A stretch of DNA of 64,000 bases from Amoebophrya sp. A120 (GCA_905178155.1 CAJINV010000003.1:11458733-11522732); one strand, 5' to 3'. Shown: positions 45,123-55,816, numbered from the stretch's first letter. Made by a program: numbers and translations. Notes: generated by a model not told the origin, from the sequence alone.

Positions 45123-46004
45123 TTACGCCTTCTTTTTCTTCATCGGCGTCTTGCCCCGGGGCTCGACCTTCATGGCCGTGTTGGAGTAGTTCACCCGCAC
45201 GTCGCCCTCCGGTCGATGTGTCATGGCGTTCAAGCCCCATCCAATGGTGAAGATGGCAAAGATCATCAGCTGGATGATCCTGTTTTTCAATAGATTTTTA
45301 TAGGGGGGGGAGAGGTGGTTCTCACGTCACGTCAAACCCATTCTTTGATGTATGCGTGTATCTCTATCCAAAAGAGACAAATCCGGCTGCAGGCCTAGAC
45401 AAGAAGTTGAATCAATAAACTGAAACAGCTGAAAATTATACCATGCTTGCTGGCGGATAGCGGACTTGAAGAGCGGGTAACTGGCGGCGAAGAACGCAAG
45501 CAGAAAGGCGTTCAAAAACATCTGGATCATGTCAAAGCAGTACTTCACCGCGTTGATGGGTGCGAAGGCGGAGTAGCCGGTAAACCAGAAGACGCCAATG
45601 TTCCACACGAATCCGGTCATGGCACCCGCACGGACGAGCCAGATCTGTTGATTTTTTTTTGCGTAATTTTTTCGGATATTATTTCCAACACGACATGAGC
45701 GGAGTATTGGAATTTGGATTTTCCATAAATAATCACATCACAGATAAGTCGCCGTTCGTTGTGGTGCTACACCTACATAATTCTTTTTTAGGCGCTACTT
45801 TCCACCACCAGAATCAAATTCGGCAAACAGATGTCGAAATGCCGCAATGAATACCGCCTCGTCGTAGCTCTCCATGACGCCCGGCCCGAATACCTGCACG
45901 AGGTAATCCACGGGGAAAAGCAGCATCTCCAGGTCGCACCCCACCTGGACGATGAAAGCCACCAGCTCCCACCAGTTGAGCGATCCACCCATTAACTTGT
46001 ACAT
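45123..46004 (-). CDS. Small four-helix membrane protein, unknown family
   Basis: Exons: 45855-46004, 45442-45644, 45123-45279; 510 nt, 169 residues. Hydrophobic segments: WWELVAFIVQVGCDLEMLLF, a second around MTGFVWNIGVFWFTGYSAF, a third around MFLNAFLLAFFAASY, and a fourth, IIQLMIFAIFTIGWGLNAM. The tail is basic (PRGKTPMKKKKA), which would sit in the cytosol and might act as a retrieval signal. Both introns are GT-AG and the joins are in frame, which supports a real gene. I do not recognise the family. An upstream in-frame ATG exists, but MYKLMGGSLNWW at 46004 is the simplest start. Confidence 0.75.
45280..45441 (-). other. Canonical GT-AG intron
   Basis: Donor GTATAA, acceptor AAACAG. Joins RQQAW to IIQLMIF. 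Confidence 0.85.
45645..45854 (-). other. Canonical GT-AG intron
   Basis: Donor GTATTC, acceptor CAACAG. Joins MESYDEA to IWLVRAGAM. Confidence 0.85.
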
Positions 46005-46811
46005 TTTTTTTTTTTTGTAAGAAAGTACGTGGAAGACGTGTTGTATCACAAAATGTAGTTGAAAGGAGTCAGACACGACAGGGAATGTGTTTTTGTTCGA
46101 TGAGGAAAAAATTTAGGATGCTTTAATTTCACTTGAAGTTTTGTTGAGTGGGGAATGCAAAAGCTTTGTTATTGTTTATACTTTAAATAATTTCACTGCA
46201 AGACATCATCGGTAAAAACAAAAAATCGAAATGCGCTAGTGCTTGTCGACGTACGTAGGATTTCGTACGTGTAAATCGCATGGACGAATGGACGAAAAGT
46301 CACTGGTAGCATGAACGAGCCACCGAAAATTCTTTGGTTTTTGTCTCCGGTTCTGGCACGGCATACCGATAGTTACATATCGTCGTTTTGATCACAAACC
46401 GAGAGGACGCAGATTCGGTTCTGCGCGACAGCAACGGCAAATAACGAGTGGCGGCTCAACTTTTACCGACAGACTAGATTTTGAAGAAGCGTTCTCTCCG
46501 TCAAACCGAATTTGATTTCTTGGGCGGACTAGGAACGACATGTGAAAATGGCCTCTACGAATTTAGATTTACGTTTTCCTTTACCGAGAGCTGACCAGCT
46601 GTTCTTTCATCTCGAGGCACATAATACAACTGGGGACGCAAGTAGAGAAACACTGACTCATGCTGCTGTCTTTCGCATTGAAGATGTTGCTTCATCTGTA
46701 TTGATGATCCGAACTTTCACTCCGTGCGGCGGCGGTTCTTGCGTGTCCGAGAGTAGGTAGACATGACTGCACTCAAAAGCCAGCCTATGCGGCCTTTTGT
46801 GGTCTTCGTTG
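46005..46811. other. Intergenic, no gene seen
   Basis: A poly-T run (46007-46017) lies just upstream of the membrane-protein start. No recognisable coding motif. Confidence 0.5.
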
Positions 46812-48776
46812 TCACCTCCGATCGCCATTTCCGTCCGCTACGCAACACCTCTGATATGTGAAAACCGAGTCCCAGCACTCCGGATTTCCACTTCCCACCG
46901 GGGTGCAGCAAAAGGCGAAGTTGAAGCCGCCGTTCCAGCAGGAGGGGTCACCTCGATTATTTATCCCGTGCCCGCCCGTTGCTCCCACTACACTCTCCAA
47001 CGGAATCCATTTCTCCAGCCAGTTGTAGATTTCTTCGACCCGCCTGATCAGTTCCGGCGCTTGTCTCAAATCGTGACCGCCAAAGTGGAGAAAGGAGAAC
47101 GCCAGAAGCCACGCCACGAAGAACAGGATCGGTTGGTGGTAGTTGCGAAAAACTTCTTGGAAATCCTCGTAGTAAGTCGTTTGCCGCGTGCCGCGGCGGT
47201 GAGGCGGCTGGGGATGCTCTCGTTGCGTCTGGGACGAGGACGAGGAGGGCTGCTGCTGCTGCTGGTGATTATTACCATTATCGGGTGGGTTGGGCTGCGG
47301 TTCTTGCTGGCCCGAGGATCTCGGAGTCCTCGTGTTATGGTCAGAGTTAGAAGCAGTCGCGTTGCTCCTGCTGTTCGAAGGAGCTTGGTGACGGGTTCGC
47401 AGCTCAGGCAAATTAGAGGTCCTCTGCTCATCATCTGCAGCAGCTCCTTCTTCTTCTCCGCCGTGTAGTTCTTGATGTTCCTGCTGCGCCGCGGAGGCCC
47501 GGGCAGAAAGTGCTCCGGTAGACGAGGACGATGCAGAAGATCCAGACACAGCAGCTGCCGTTCTTGCAGAAGAATAATTTCCCGACAGCACAACTCCTCC
47601 GCTCCTCGAGGGCAACAAAACCTCCGCCGCGCTTTTCAGCAAGGTCGTTTCCCTTGCCGCCTCACGAACCACACTCCCGTTCACCATTCTGGTCTTCGCC
47701 TGCTTACAGTTCACCTCCCGGGCCCCGTCGCTCTCGATCGCGAACAGCGCTGTGATGAATGTGGTTTCTTTCCGCTGCCCCACGCCAATGCCGCACACGT
47801 TAAACTCCGCGAGGAGCATGTTGCGCAAATGCCCCGGGGAGTTTTCCCATCCCCGCACGCACCCCTCGGGCACATGCGGCAACGCGTACCCATCCAGTCG
47901 CGCCAGGTTCTCCCCGATGCCCTCGAAGTGGCCACAGCTGAAAATCCGGTGCTCCGCGTTCTCGTGCGAGAAATTCGCCGCCCCTGAGGCCACATCATCG
48001 GCGTGCTGGATCGCGCCCCTGCAGAGGTGGTAGTGGAGCGCCATCGGCTGCAGGGAGTGTTGCGCTCTCGCGTGGTTGACTTCTCTGAGTATCTCATCAA
48101 TCACGGTCGCAAGCTGTTCTTTCGACGTGTCGAGGGGGTGAGGTTGCTGGACGACTTCTTGGACGTCGAGATGTTGATCTTCAACATCTCCACGATCCTC
48201 GTCCTCTCGACTGCTTTTACTTCTCCTTATTCCCTCCTCCGTCTGCGAGTTTCGACTTTGGTCCAGCGATGTGAAAGGAATGTCCTGTGCCAAGATCAAC
48301 CGGCGCTGCCGATTGCGTTCCTGTTGCAGTTTGCGCCCGAACCGGAAGCAAAACTGCTCGAACGTGATTTTTCCGTCCCGCACGTTCATCTGCTGCAGCA
48401 TCCGCATCGCCAGCCGGTAGTTTTCGGAGCTCACGTCTGGGGGTAAAAACTCCGGTGCTGGCTGTACTGCTGAAGCACCAGCACCTCCAGCAGGTTTCGA
48501 GCTACTAGAAGACGAGGAAGGAGATGCAGACGAGTTTGCAGTCGTGTAGTACGATTCTCCTCCACCCGCAATAGAAGACGTTGACCCTGACGAGCTACCT
48601 CCACTTTTAGCCGCAAACCGGGCGAAAAGCACGCAAGCTTCCTTCACGTCGATGCTGCCACTTTTGTCCAAATCTGCGGCGTCAAACTCCCGGCGTAATT
48701 CGGCAATGACCTCCGGGTCAAACCAGGCGGAAACCTGCTGCTGCGCAGACTGGACGTTTTGCGATGAGGAGGACAT
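46812..48776 (-). CDS. EF-hand / CAP-domain / transmembrane protein
   Basis: Single exon, 654 residues from MSSSSQNVQ. N-terminal EF-hand loop DLDKSGSIDVKEA near residue 35, and a second, degenerate one (MNVRDGKITFEQF) near 130. A CAP (SCP/PR-1) domain spans about 225-360, with HARAQHSLQPMALHYHLC, GENLARLDG, VRGWENSPGHLRNML and FNVCGIGVG. A long Ser/Gln/Asn/Pro-rich linker follows, then one transmembrane helix near 550 (ILFFVAWLLAFSFLHF) and a short Cys-rich end with two PxCW...CC-like repeats (PSCWNGG...AFCC and PECWDSV...QRCC). CAP proteins are usually secreted, often sterol-binding or interaction modules; a calcium-binding EF-hand pair with CAP and a membrane anchor is not a combination I know. 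No signal peptide is seen at this start, so topology is uncertain. No introner. Confidence 0.8.
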   Translation of the reverse strand: MSSSSQNVQSAQQQVSAWFDPEVIAELRREFDAADLDKSGSIDVKEACVLFARFAAKSGGSSSGSTSSIAGGGESYYTTANSSASPSSSSSSSKPAGGAGASAVQPAPEFLPPDVSSENYRLAMRMLQQMNVRDGKITFEQFCFRFGRKLQQERNRQRRLILAQDIPFTSLDQSRNSQTEEGIRRSKSSREDEDRGDVEDQHLDVQEVVQQPHPLDTSKEQLATVIDEILREVNHARAQHSLQPMALHYHLCRGAIQHADDVASGAANFSHENAEHRIFSCGHFEGIGENLARLDGYALPHVPEGCVRGWENSPGHLRNMLLAEFNVCGIGVGQRKETTFITALFAIESDGAREVNCKQAKTRMVNGSVVREAARETTLLKSAAEVLLPSRSGGVVLSGNYSSARTAAAVSGSSASSSSTGALSARASAAQQEHQELHGGEEEGAAADDEQRTSNLPELRTRHQAPSNSRSNATASNSDHNTRTPRSSGQQEPQPNPPDNGNNHQQQQQPSSSSSQTQREHPQPPHRRGTRQTTYYEDFQEVFRNYHQPILFFVAWLLAFSFLHFGGHDLRQAPELIRRVEEIYNWLEKWIPLESVVGATGGHGINNRGDPSCWNGGFNFAFCCTPVGSGNPECWDSVFTYQRCCVADGNGDRR

Positions 48777-49265
48777 CTTGCGGAAGAGACAGAAAATGAA
48801 TAGCTCTATCCGTTGTGACGCAAGGCTTTCGCTTTCGCTTCCCTCACAACACTCGGCATAAACGACAGGAGCAGGACGAGAACGAACCAGGTGGGAGTAT
48901 AGTAAACTTTGATGTCCATCGACACTAGATCTAGAACAGAGAATTTCTAGACATTGGACAAACACTCGAACCACTTTGACTCTTGAACATCACTTGTTTG
49001 CCCCACGGCGCAACAAAAGAAGAACCGTGTGCGAATCATAGTAGCACGCCACTGATGTCGCGATCGCGACGCCACTGTCTACCTTCCTAAAAAGTTGCGA
49101 ATATCCGTTTCCTCGTGAAGAGGAAGCTTCAGCTTGTGCTTGTTGAGCTTCTTTATCTTTTGAAAAGATTCTTTTCTTCTTCATAACAGCCACTTAATAA
49201 GCAGCACCGTTGAGAACACACCGCCCGTGCGGGACGAGTTGATAGCTACTTCTCCCGACGCACCA
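48777..49265. other. Intergenic, no gene seen
   Basis: Holds a 67-codon minus frame (48990-49193) of no recognised family. Probably non-coding. Confidence 0.4.
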
Positions 49266-52200
49266 CTACATCAACCCCCACCCCTCCCGTCCCTCCGGGG
49301 TTTGGCGCCAGCGGAAGTGTATGTGGGGTCGGAACCCAAATTCAAACGTCACCGCCTCGTCCAAATGCGGCACTTGAAGGTTTTTCGCGGAAAACCGGGT
49401 CGCCTCGTGTTGGTACCCAAATTCTTGGAACTATCAAATGTAAAAATGTCTGGGTCTGGGAACTTGTGATGCTGCGTAGCGTCTCATGATGAGGCTACAA
49501 ATGCTGGCTCAGCATGACAAGTTTCTGAGCTCCTAGGTGTTATCTATTCTGCATGACAAACTGCGCTTCTGCATCACAGAAAAACGCAGCTCTTGGGTAA
49601 CGTGCATGACAGATTTAAGAGTCATGCCAGACAAGCATGACAAACATGAATTCTTCCAGACCCAGACATTTTTACAGTTGATAGAAACATGTGGTACGCA
49701 AAAGGGAGCTGCCGCTTCAGGTACCAGCCCTGCGTCGCCGCCAGGTCTTCCAACCGCCACTGCTTGTACAGTTCCGTCGTCTTCAGCGTTATGTGCACCC
49801 GGGTTTGCGAGGTGATCAAGTCGGAGATGGGCACGTTTTTGGAGGACGAAGAAGGCAGAGCAGGTTGTTTGTTTGTCATCGTGCAGCACTTGGTCATCGA
49901 AGCGAAAACGTCAAACAGGGCGGCTTGGTTGCTCTGAATCGATTTGTCCTTTTGATACCAATCGAACTTCGCGAGCCTTCGTCCCGTCACCTCGTCGAAG
50001 TAAGCGCCTTGCTTCACACCCGTGTGCGGAAAATATGAGAGTTGACAACTCGAACTTCTCCCCTTAGTTCCACCCCTCATTTGACGCGCATGTCTTCTAG
50101 GAACAGAAACCATGTGAATGAAATATGCAACAAGAGGAGCTCCTTCTGCATGGCAAATCCGCGGTGGCGGGGCTGTAGTGCTGCTCAAGCACAAGCCTCA
50201 AGCTGCGCCGGGACTTGTTGTGCAGTAGTATATCGTTCTGCTAAAGACAGACAGCACACACGAAAAAATTATAGCATTTTGCATCGCAAATGAGGGACGC
50301 CGAGGGGGAGTACTAGTTGTAAGTTGTCCACTATCATAGAAAATTCCAAATCACGTAAGTGAAGGACGTGATGTTCTTCTCGAGGGCTTTCATTGTCGCA
50401 GAACGACTGGAAAAAGAGGCTCTCGTGGTGTTCAAGTTCATCCTTTTGGAAAGAGCTACTTCCACCTCACTTTGCTTGACCAGGTCCAGAGAATGTAACA
50501 TTGTCGCGTCAATTGCCCGGTCCTTCACCACGTAGCCGCCGTATTTTTCGACGATGTCCGCGCAAATTTTCGCCGACATCCGCAACGTCAAACTGTCTTC
50601 GAAATTCTGTTCTCCATCGCTGCTGCTCCCGGAGTCATCATCGACGTCCTCCTCCCCTGCTGCCTGTCCGAACGTCCGGTCCTTCCAGAACAGGTCACTT
50701 CTAGTACTACTTGAAGCTGCACCGGGCCGCTGTCCGGCGCTAGTAGCAGTGCCATTTTTGGCCGAGGAAGGCCTCGTCGCCCCGACCAGATTGGAAAACA
50801 ACATCGCCACCGCCGGACTCTGTTGCGGCGGGGGTGCGGGCTCTGCTCTTGTCTGCGGTGAGATTTTCGCTTTTTTCGCTTGCTTCAGTTTATTTTTCCG
50901 AGTCTTCTTCTCTTCCGTACGCTGGCGTTTTCTGTCCTTCGCGCCGAGCACGCAGCCCTGGTCTCCGAGTTTCTCGTAGTCTTGGGTATGGGTGTGTCAG
51001 GAGGGGGGAAATGGTATTAGTGAGAATCGATCTCGATGTGAGTACTGTGGTGCACGAAGTGCCCAGATATAGTACCCAAGCCGCGTAACATCAAATGCAT
51101 CCCCGAGTGCAAATAAGTAGCGGGGAGACACAGATACGTACTGCCTGTCAGGAAGCAGAGGCAAGCGCGCCCGCTCATACAACGCCAGGTTGGACTCACG
51201 GATGAACAAAGTGTTTGAAAATTATAGCATGAAACAAGCGCCGCCATTTTCCCGAAACAGGATGACGAAATGACTCTACGCAGCCGCGTGGAAAGATACG
51301 TGCATTGCCACGCACCACTTAGAAGAAATGTCAAGCCTTGGAAGAACCTGTACCGGCGTCAACTTCTTGTCTTCATCTGGAAACATTACTACTTCTTTAT
51401 TCTACAGCAACATTTTGATTTTCCACATTTTCCCCCTGATGAAGTTGGCCGTTCCATAGGTAAACGAGTCTGTGTACCCCGTCGCCGTTATCCCACTGCA
51501 ATTCCTCTTCCCCAAAAATCGGCAAAGGGCTCCGGCGAACGTGAAATTGGCTTCACCCACCAGGAGAATCCGGTCCCGGGCGGAGTAGGGGGGCAGCGGT
51601 CGCGGGGCCTGCCACTTCGCGGACCCCGCCGCGCTGGCGCAGTGGACCTCGTGGGCGAGCTTCTGGTTTTGGAAGGCAACCAGGTGGGCCAGGGTTGCGG
51701 AATTGGCCGCCCTCTCCCCGAGGTCGTTGCTGTACCTAGATTCGAACAGGGCGTGTATCAAAGTGAAAAAAGCCCCCTCGTCCCCATATCGAAAATAAAC
51801 GCACCACAAGCAAAATTGTTTTGCTGATTTGTGTACGCAAATGCGTTTGTATCACTATTGCATACTTGGGAAGGTGAAGCAAGAGCGAAGCGACGCACTG
51901 GGCAGGCCATCTTTGATGCGCTTTAGCCTACAGCAGCAACATCTATTATGCTGAAGAGCCAGACCTCTACTATGGACCTAAACAGGCCTAGCATGCGCTT
52001 GCGCTTCGTTTCTGCAAGACAGAGCTGATTTGTGACCACAAATCTGCATCACAGATTTCCGCTTTCTTGATATGGGGAGGGGAGATTTTTCCTCACAATA
52101 GCGTGCTTCCGCTCCTCATCATCGGGAAATACGCGGAACAGGCGGGGATGGACACGAAGGTCCTGCTGCTCGCCGGTCGACTTGGTTATGGTTTGTTCCT

Positions 52201-53008
52201 GTTCTTCATCTTCCTCCAGACCGCAGGATTCTGGTCGAAGGGAAGAACAATCTTGTTCATCATCTTCACCATCTCCATCCTCTACTTCGTTCAAGAAAAA
52301 TTCCCCCGCATTTTCACACACGTCCAGAGCCCTCGAGGAGGAGTCTTGGGTAATATGAAGATCCCTTTCGAATTTCTTCAGTTGTCCAGGTCCACGAGCA
52401 CCACGACTCCTGGAAACGTCATTCCCAGGAACTCCCATGATCGTGGTCTTTCTTTCTTCGGTCGGCGATTCCGCTGGCTCGTGTCCTTTTTCCGCAGAGA
52501 AGCCAGGGCGGGAAGCATCGAATTGATTTTGCTCATCCTCCTCGTCAATTTCTACCATGTCTTCGAAAAACGACACGGCGCTCGCGTTTTCAGCAATCGT
52601 TCTCTCCAGTTCGAGATCCAGTGCGTCCTTGGCTTCGTCGACGTGCTCGCCGTCGACGTTTTCTCTACCTTCAACAGAAGCAGAACTTGATTTATTGGAC
52701 GACCTCTGTGTCGTTCTTGTACCTTCACGCTGAAGATTGTTCTTGTCCAGCGCGAGAGCAGTGCTCTGCGGGTCCTCTTTTTCCTTGTCTACTGCTCTGG
52801 CACTTCTCTCTTCGTCTGCCAATTCTTTTAACCTCTTCTCCGCAAGAAGCTGAAGATGGCCCTTCGCGGCGTCGGTATTACTAGTTGCACTTTTCATCAT
52901 CTCATCCCTGCCCTCGTCCGCGGCAGGGAGAAAACCGGATGAAGCAGAGCCACTACCAGTCGTATCCACGGTAAATTTTCCGCACACGGACAAATCCAAA
53001 TGCTCCAC
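49266..53008 (-). CDS. BMT5-like (DUF2431) rRNA methyltransferase
   Basis: Exons: 52101-~53008, 51438-51750, 51141-51200, 50339-50981, 49684-50028, 49266-49426. All five joins hold one frame (810 codons in total). The first ~310 residues are acidic and disordered. The BMT5-like fold begins at ARDRILLVGEANFTFAGALC, the S-adenosylmethionine-binding strand. It continues through a Lys-rich insert of about 140 residues, VVKDRAIDATMLHSLDL, the diagnostic VIWNFPHTGVKQG, SQTRVHITLKTTELYKQW and HMFQEFGYQHEAT. Yeast BMT5 methylates uridine N3 in 25S rRNA; the substrate here is inferred from the family. The codon at 53008 is GTG directly after a stop, so the true start lies in an unidentified upstream exon or a later ATG. 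Confidence 0.78.
49432..49683. mobile_element. Introner, family A (BMT5-like gene)
   Basis: Ends TATCAAATGTAAAAATGTCT and AGACATTTTTACAGTTGATA; flanks GGAAC/GAAAC (one mismatch). Excision gives FAYHMFQEFGYQHEAT. Its interior is very close to the element at 37709, including the shared string GGGTAACGTGCATGACAGAT. Confidence 0.92.
50034..50338. mobile_element. Introner, family F (BMT5-like gene)
   Basis: Ends TATGAGAGTTGACAACTCGA and GTAAGTTGTCCACTATCATA; perfect GAAAA repeats at 50029-50033 and 50339-50343. Excision restores VIWNFPHTGVK, the family signature. Confidence 0.9.
50987..51140. mobile_element. Introner, family H (BMT5-like gene)
   Basis: Ends TATGGGTGTGTC and GACACAGATACGTA. Flanks TTGGG/CTGCC have decayed. 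Excision joins LLPDRQ to DYEKLGDQG in frame. 154 bp. Confidence 0.6.
51207..51437. mobile_element. Intron between GATGAA repeats, unclassified (BMT5-like gene)
   Basis: Six-base GATGAA repeats at 51201-51206 and 51438-51443. Removing one copy plus the interval joins TANFIR to ESNLALYERAR in frame. The ends lack the TAT...ATA signature and inverted repeats are weak, so it may be an old introner or another intron type. Confidence 0.55.
51756..52100. mobile_element. Introner, family D (BMT5-like gene)
   Basis: Ends TATCAAAGTGAAAAAAGCCC and GGGGAGATTTTTCCTCACAATA-type terminus; perfect GCGTG repeats at 51751-51755 and 52101-52105. Excision gives DDEERKHALFESRYSND. Confidence 0.9.
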
Positions 53009-53371
53009 TCAGTTGCGCATGACAAAACTCTTCTCCAACCTGTTTCAGCATCACGAGTAGTCCAACAAGTTTCTTGACGTTGCCAAAACTTCTGTATGCA
53101 TATTCCATGGATCGGAAAAGCCCCCCCCTCTTCACCGGAAAATTTTTCTGCAAAACACTGGGAGGCGAAAACGGCAAAACTTCACATTAGCACCTACACA
53201 ATTTGGCGCTCTCTGCTTCATAAATGCCCCATACAAATGAAATGCTGCGCGGTCGACAGAGGTGAAAGGCTGCGCGGGCCATGATCTCCTACCAATACCA
53301 CTACGACTCATATACAATAACAATAATACAAAGCGGACAATTCCTGTGCCTACGCACTACATGCACACTCT
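53009..53371. other. Intergenic or upstream exon region, unresolved
   Basis: May contain the missing first exon of the BMT5-like gene. No convincing start or introner end was found. Confidence 0.35.
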
Positions 53372-54612
53372 TAAAAATGCCCCCACTTTTTGAGAAATCT
53401 CACTTTTGGGCGCCAAAAGTGAGATTCTGGAAAAAGTGAGACTTCAGTGAAATCTCACCCGTTTCCCAGTGCCGCGCTGGGAAATGGGTGAGATTTCACT
53501 GAAATCTCACTTTTTGGGAAATCTCACTTTTGGGCGCCCAGAAGTGAGACTCTGGAAAAAGTGAGATTTCACTGAAATCTCACTTTTCGAGAGATCTCAC
53601 TTTTGGGCGCCCAAAAGTGAGATTCTGGAAAAAGTGAGATTTCACTGAAATCTCACGTGTTTCCCAGTGCCGCACTGGGAAATGGGTGAGATTTCACTGA
53701 AATCTCACTTTTTGAGAAATCTCACTTTCGGGCCCAAAAGTGAGATTCTGGAAAAAGTGAGATTTCAGTGAAATCTCACTTTTTGAGAAATCTCACTTTT
53801 GGGCGCCCAAAAGTGAGACTCTGGAAAAAGTGAGATTTCACTGAAATCACACCCGTTTCCCAGTGCCGCACTGGGTAATGGGTGAGATTTCACTGAAATC
53901 TCACTTTTTGAGAAATCTCACTTTCGAGCCCAAAAGTGAGATTCTGGAAAAAGTGATACTGGGCTCCAGTGCCGCACTGGAGCCCAGTACCGCACTGGGA
54001 AATGGGTGAGATTTCACTGAAATCTCACTTTTTGAGAAATCTCACTTTTGGGCGCCCAAAAGTGAGACTCTGGAAAAAGTGAGATTTCACTGAAATCTCA
54101 CGTGTTTCCCAGTGTGGGACTGGGCTCCAGTGCCCCACTGGAGCCCAGTACCGCACTGGGAAATGGGTGAGATTTCACTGAAATCTCACTTTTTGAGAAA
54201 TCTCACCTTTGGGCGCCCAAAAGTGAGACTCTGGAAAAAGTGAGATTTCAGTGAAATCTCACCCGTTTCCCAGTACCGCACTGGGAAATGGGTGAGATTT
54301 CACTGAAATCTCACTTTTCGAGAAATCTCACTTTTGGGCGCCCAAAAGTGAGATTCTGGAAAAAGTGAGATTTCACTGAAATCTCACCCCTTTCCCAGTA
54401 CCGCACTGGGAAATGGGTGAGATTTCACTGAAGTCTCACTTTTTGAGAAATTTCACTTTTTGGCGCCCAAAAGTGAGACTCTGGAAAAAGTGAGATTTCA
54501 CTGAAATCTCACTTTTTGAGAAATCTCACTTTTGGGCGCCCAAAAGTGAGATTCTGGAAAAAGTGAGATTTCACTGAAATATCACTTCTTTGTCTTTCCC
54601 AGTACCGCAGTG
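53372..54612. repeat. Modular palindromic satellite
   Basis: Eleven copies of a TTTTGGGCGCCCAAAA-type palindrome, centred near 53411, 53535, 53609, 53732, 53805, 53929, 54053, 54215, 54340, 54465 and 54541. Spacing is mostly about 124 or 74 bp, with one of 162. Between them are repeated 23-bp palindromes with arms GTGAGATTTCA and its reverse complement around one base, and a ~50-bp module around CCCAGTGCCGCACTGGG. Spacing depends on whether that module is present; the 162-bp interval carries an extended form with GGGCTCCAGTG. No coding potential. Confidence 0.95.
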
Positions 54613-54756
54613 CTGCGGCGTAGCGATTGCCCGGCGATCATGTGGAGGCGTCGGTGGACGCGCTCAGGTGCCCGGAAACGAAAATCATTCCCCAGTGAAA
54701 TCAACCAAAATTTTCCGGTGAGCTATTCTATTGGGAGGTTCCGAGCCATGGCATAT

Positions 54757-55816
54757 TCATTTTCTTATTCTTGTACGTGTACGGGGGGAATGGTCAATTT
54801 GTATGGCGTAGGAGCGCTCCTCTCCTCCCCGCCTGCCGTCATCCACGGAGCCGTCCATTTCGTTGTTGTCCAACATCGCATCCCAGTTGCGATTTACCCG
54901 GGGCAGGCAGAAGAAAGCCTCCATGTCCCGCACAAACGTAACTGCCTCTTCTTCCGTCCGCCCGATGAAGTTCTGCTCCAGTCGCAAGACCAACGGAGGC
55001 ATGTTTTTCGGCAAGTTTTGGTACGCCGCCGCGCTGTCCGCGAGGCACTCAAAGATCGCGGCGCACCCATCGGGTGTGATGAAGTTGTTCGACAAGTTGA
55101 CCTCGCGGACCAACGGGAGCGGGGACAGAGAGAACGAAGAGAAATTGGAAGAGTTGTTACCTCGACAAAGTTGCGATGCTGTCGTCGAAGCACCTCCAGA
55201 CGGATTTTTGATAGTAAGTCCGGAAGATATTGAAGATGTTTTCATGCTTGCAGTCGCACTGATCGCGGCTTGCTCCCGCAGGTAAATCCCGACGAGGTTT
55301 GCACCGAAATCGCCGATCAAGTTGTTGTTCAGCGAAAGCTTGCCGCACCGAATCAGCTTCGCCCGCTGCTTCACGCCGTGCCCGATCCCCAGCCAGCGGC
55401 AGAGCGCCTGGACCCCTTGGTCGCCGATCTGGTTGTTCTCCAAATTTAGCTCCTCACAAACCAGGATCAACGGCCCCCCGCCACGGCTTGCGGCGGCAGG
55501 ACCTTTCTTGGCGTGCTTGGTCAGCCAGTCGAGCCAAACGGGGAGGTAGGTCTGCTCCAGGGAGTCACAGGAAAGGTTGCAGTTGGGGGCGGTGATGCTG
55601 AAGTGGAAGTATTGATCTGCTTCACGGCCAGCAAATGTCGTTCTCGTCTTTGCGGTCGTGCTGCCCCCTCCTCTTGCAGACTGAACGGGCGGTTGCACTT
55701 TGCGAATGCAGTCGGCTGCGCGGTGGGGTACAACCAGTTTTGTCGTAATGTGTTGAGCTCCTGCTGTCGTGCACAGCTGACTTGTGAAAAGCGGCTGCTG
55801 CTGAGCAGGAGGATTT
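54757..55816 (-). CDS. Leucine-rich repeat protein (RNase-inhibitor type), 5' end unresolved
   Basis: The open frame runs from an in-frame stop near 55822 to a TAG at 54757. It contains three to four LRR units of the RI type: CEELNLENNQIGDQGVQALC, GKLSLNNNLIGDFGANLV, VREVNLSNNFITPDGCAAIF and VLRLEQNFIGRTEEEAV. A Ser/Thr-rich insert (~45 residues) separates the second and third units. The C-terminus is hydrophilic (HSPRTRTRIRK). The function is not inferable beyond protein binding. The frame begins at a family C-like introner end (55817), so at least one exon lies upstream; it may belong with the low-complexity exons at 56101-58215, but I found no in-frame join. Confidence 0.65.

Noticed and set aside
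53372-54612. CRISPR array
   Set aside because: The repeats are palindromic modules with no unique, evenly sized spacers, and the window is eukaryotic.
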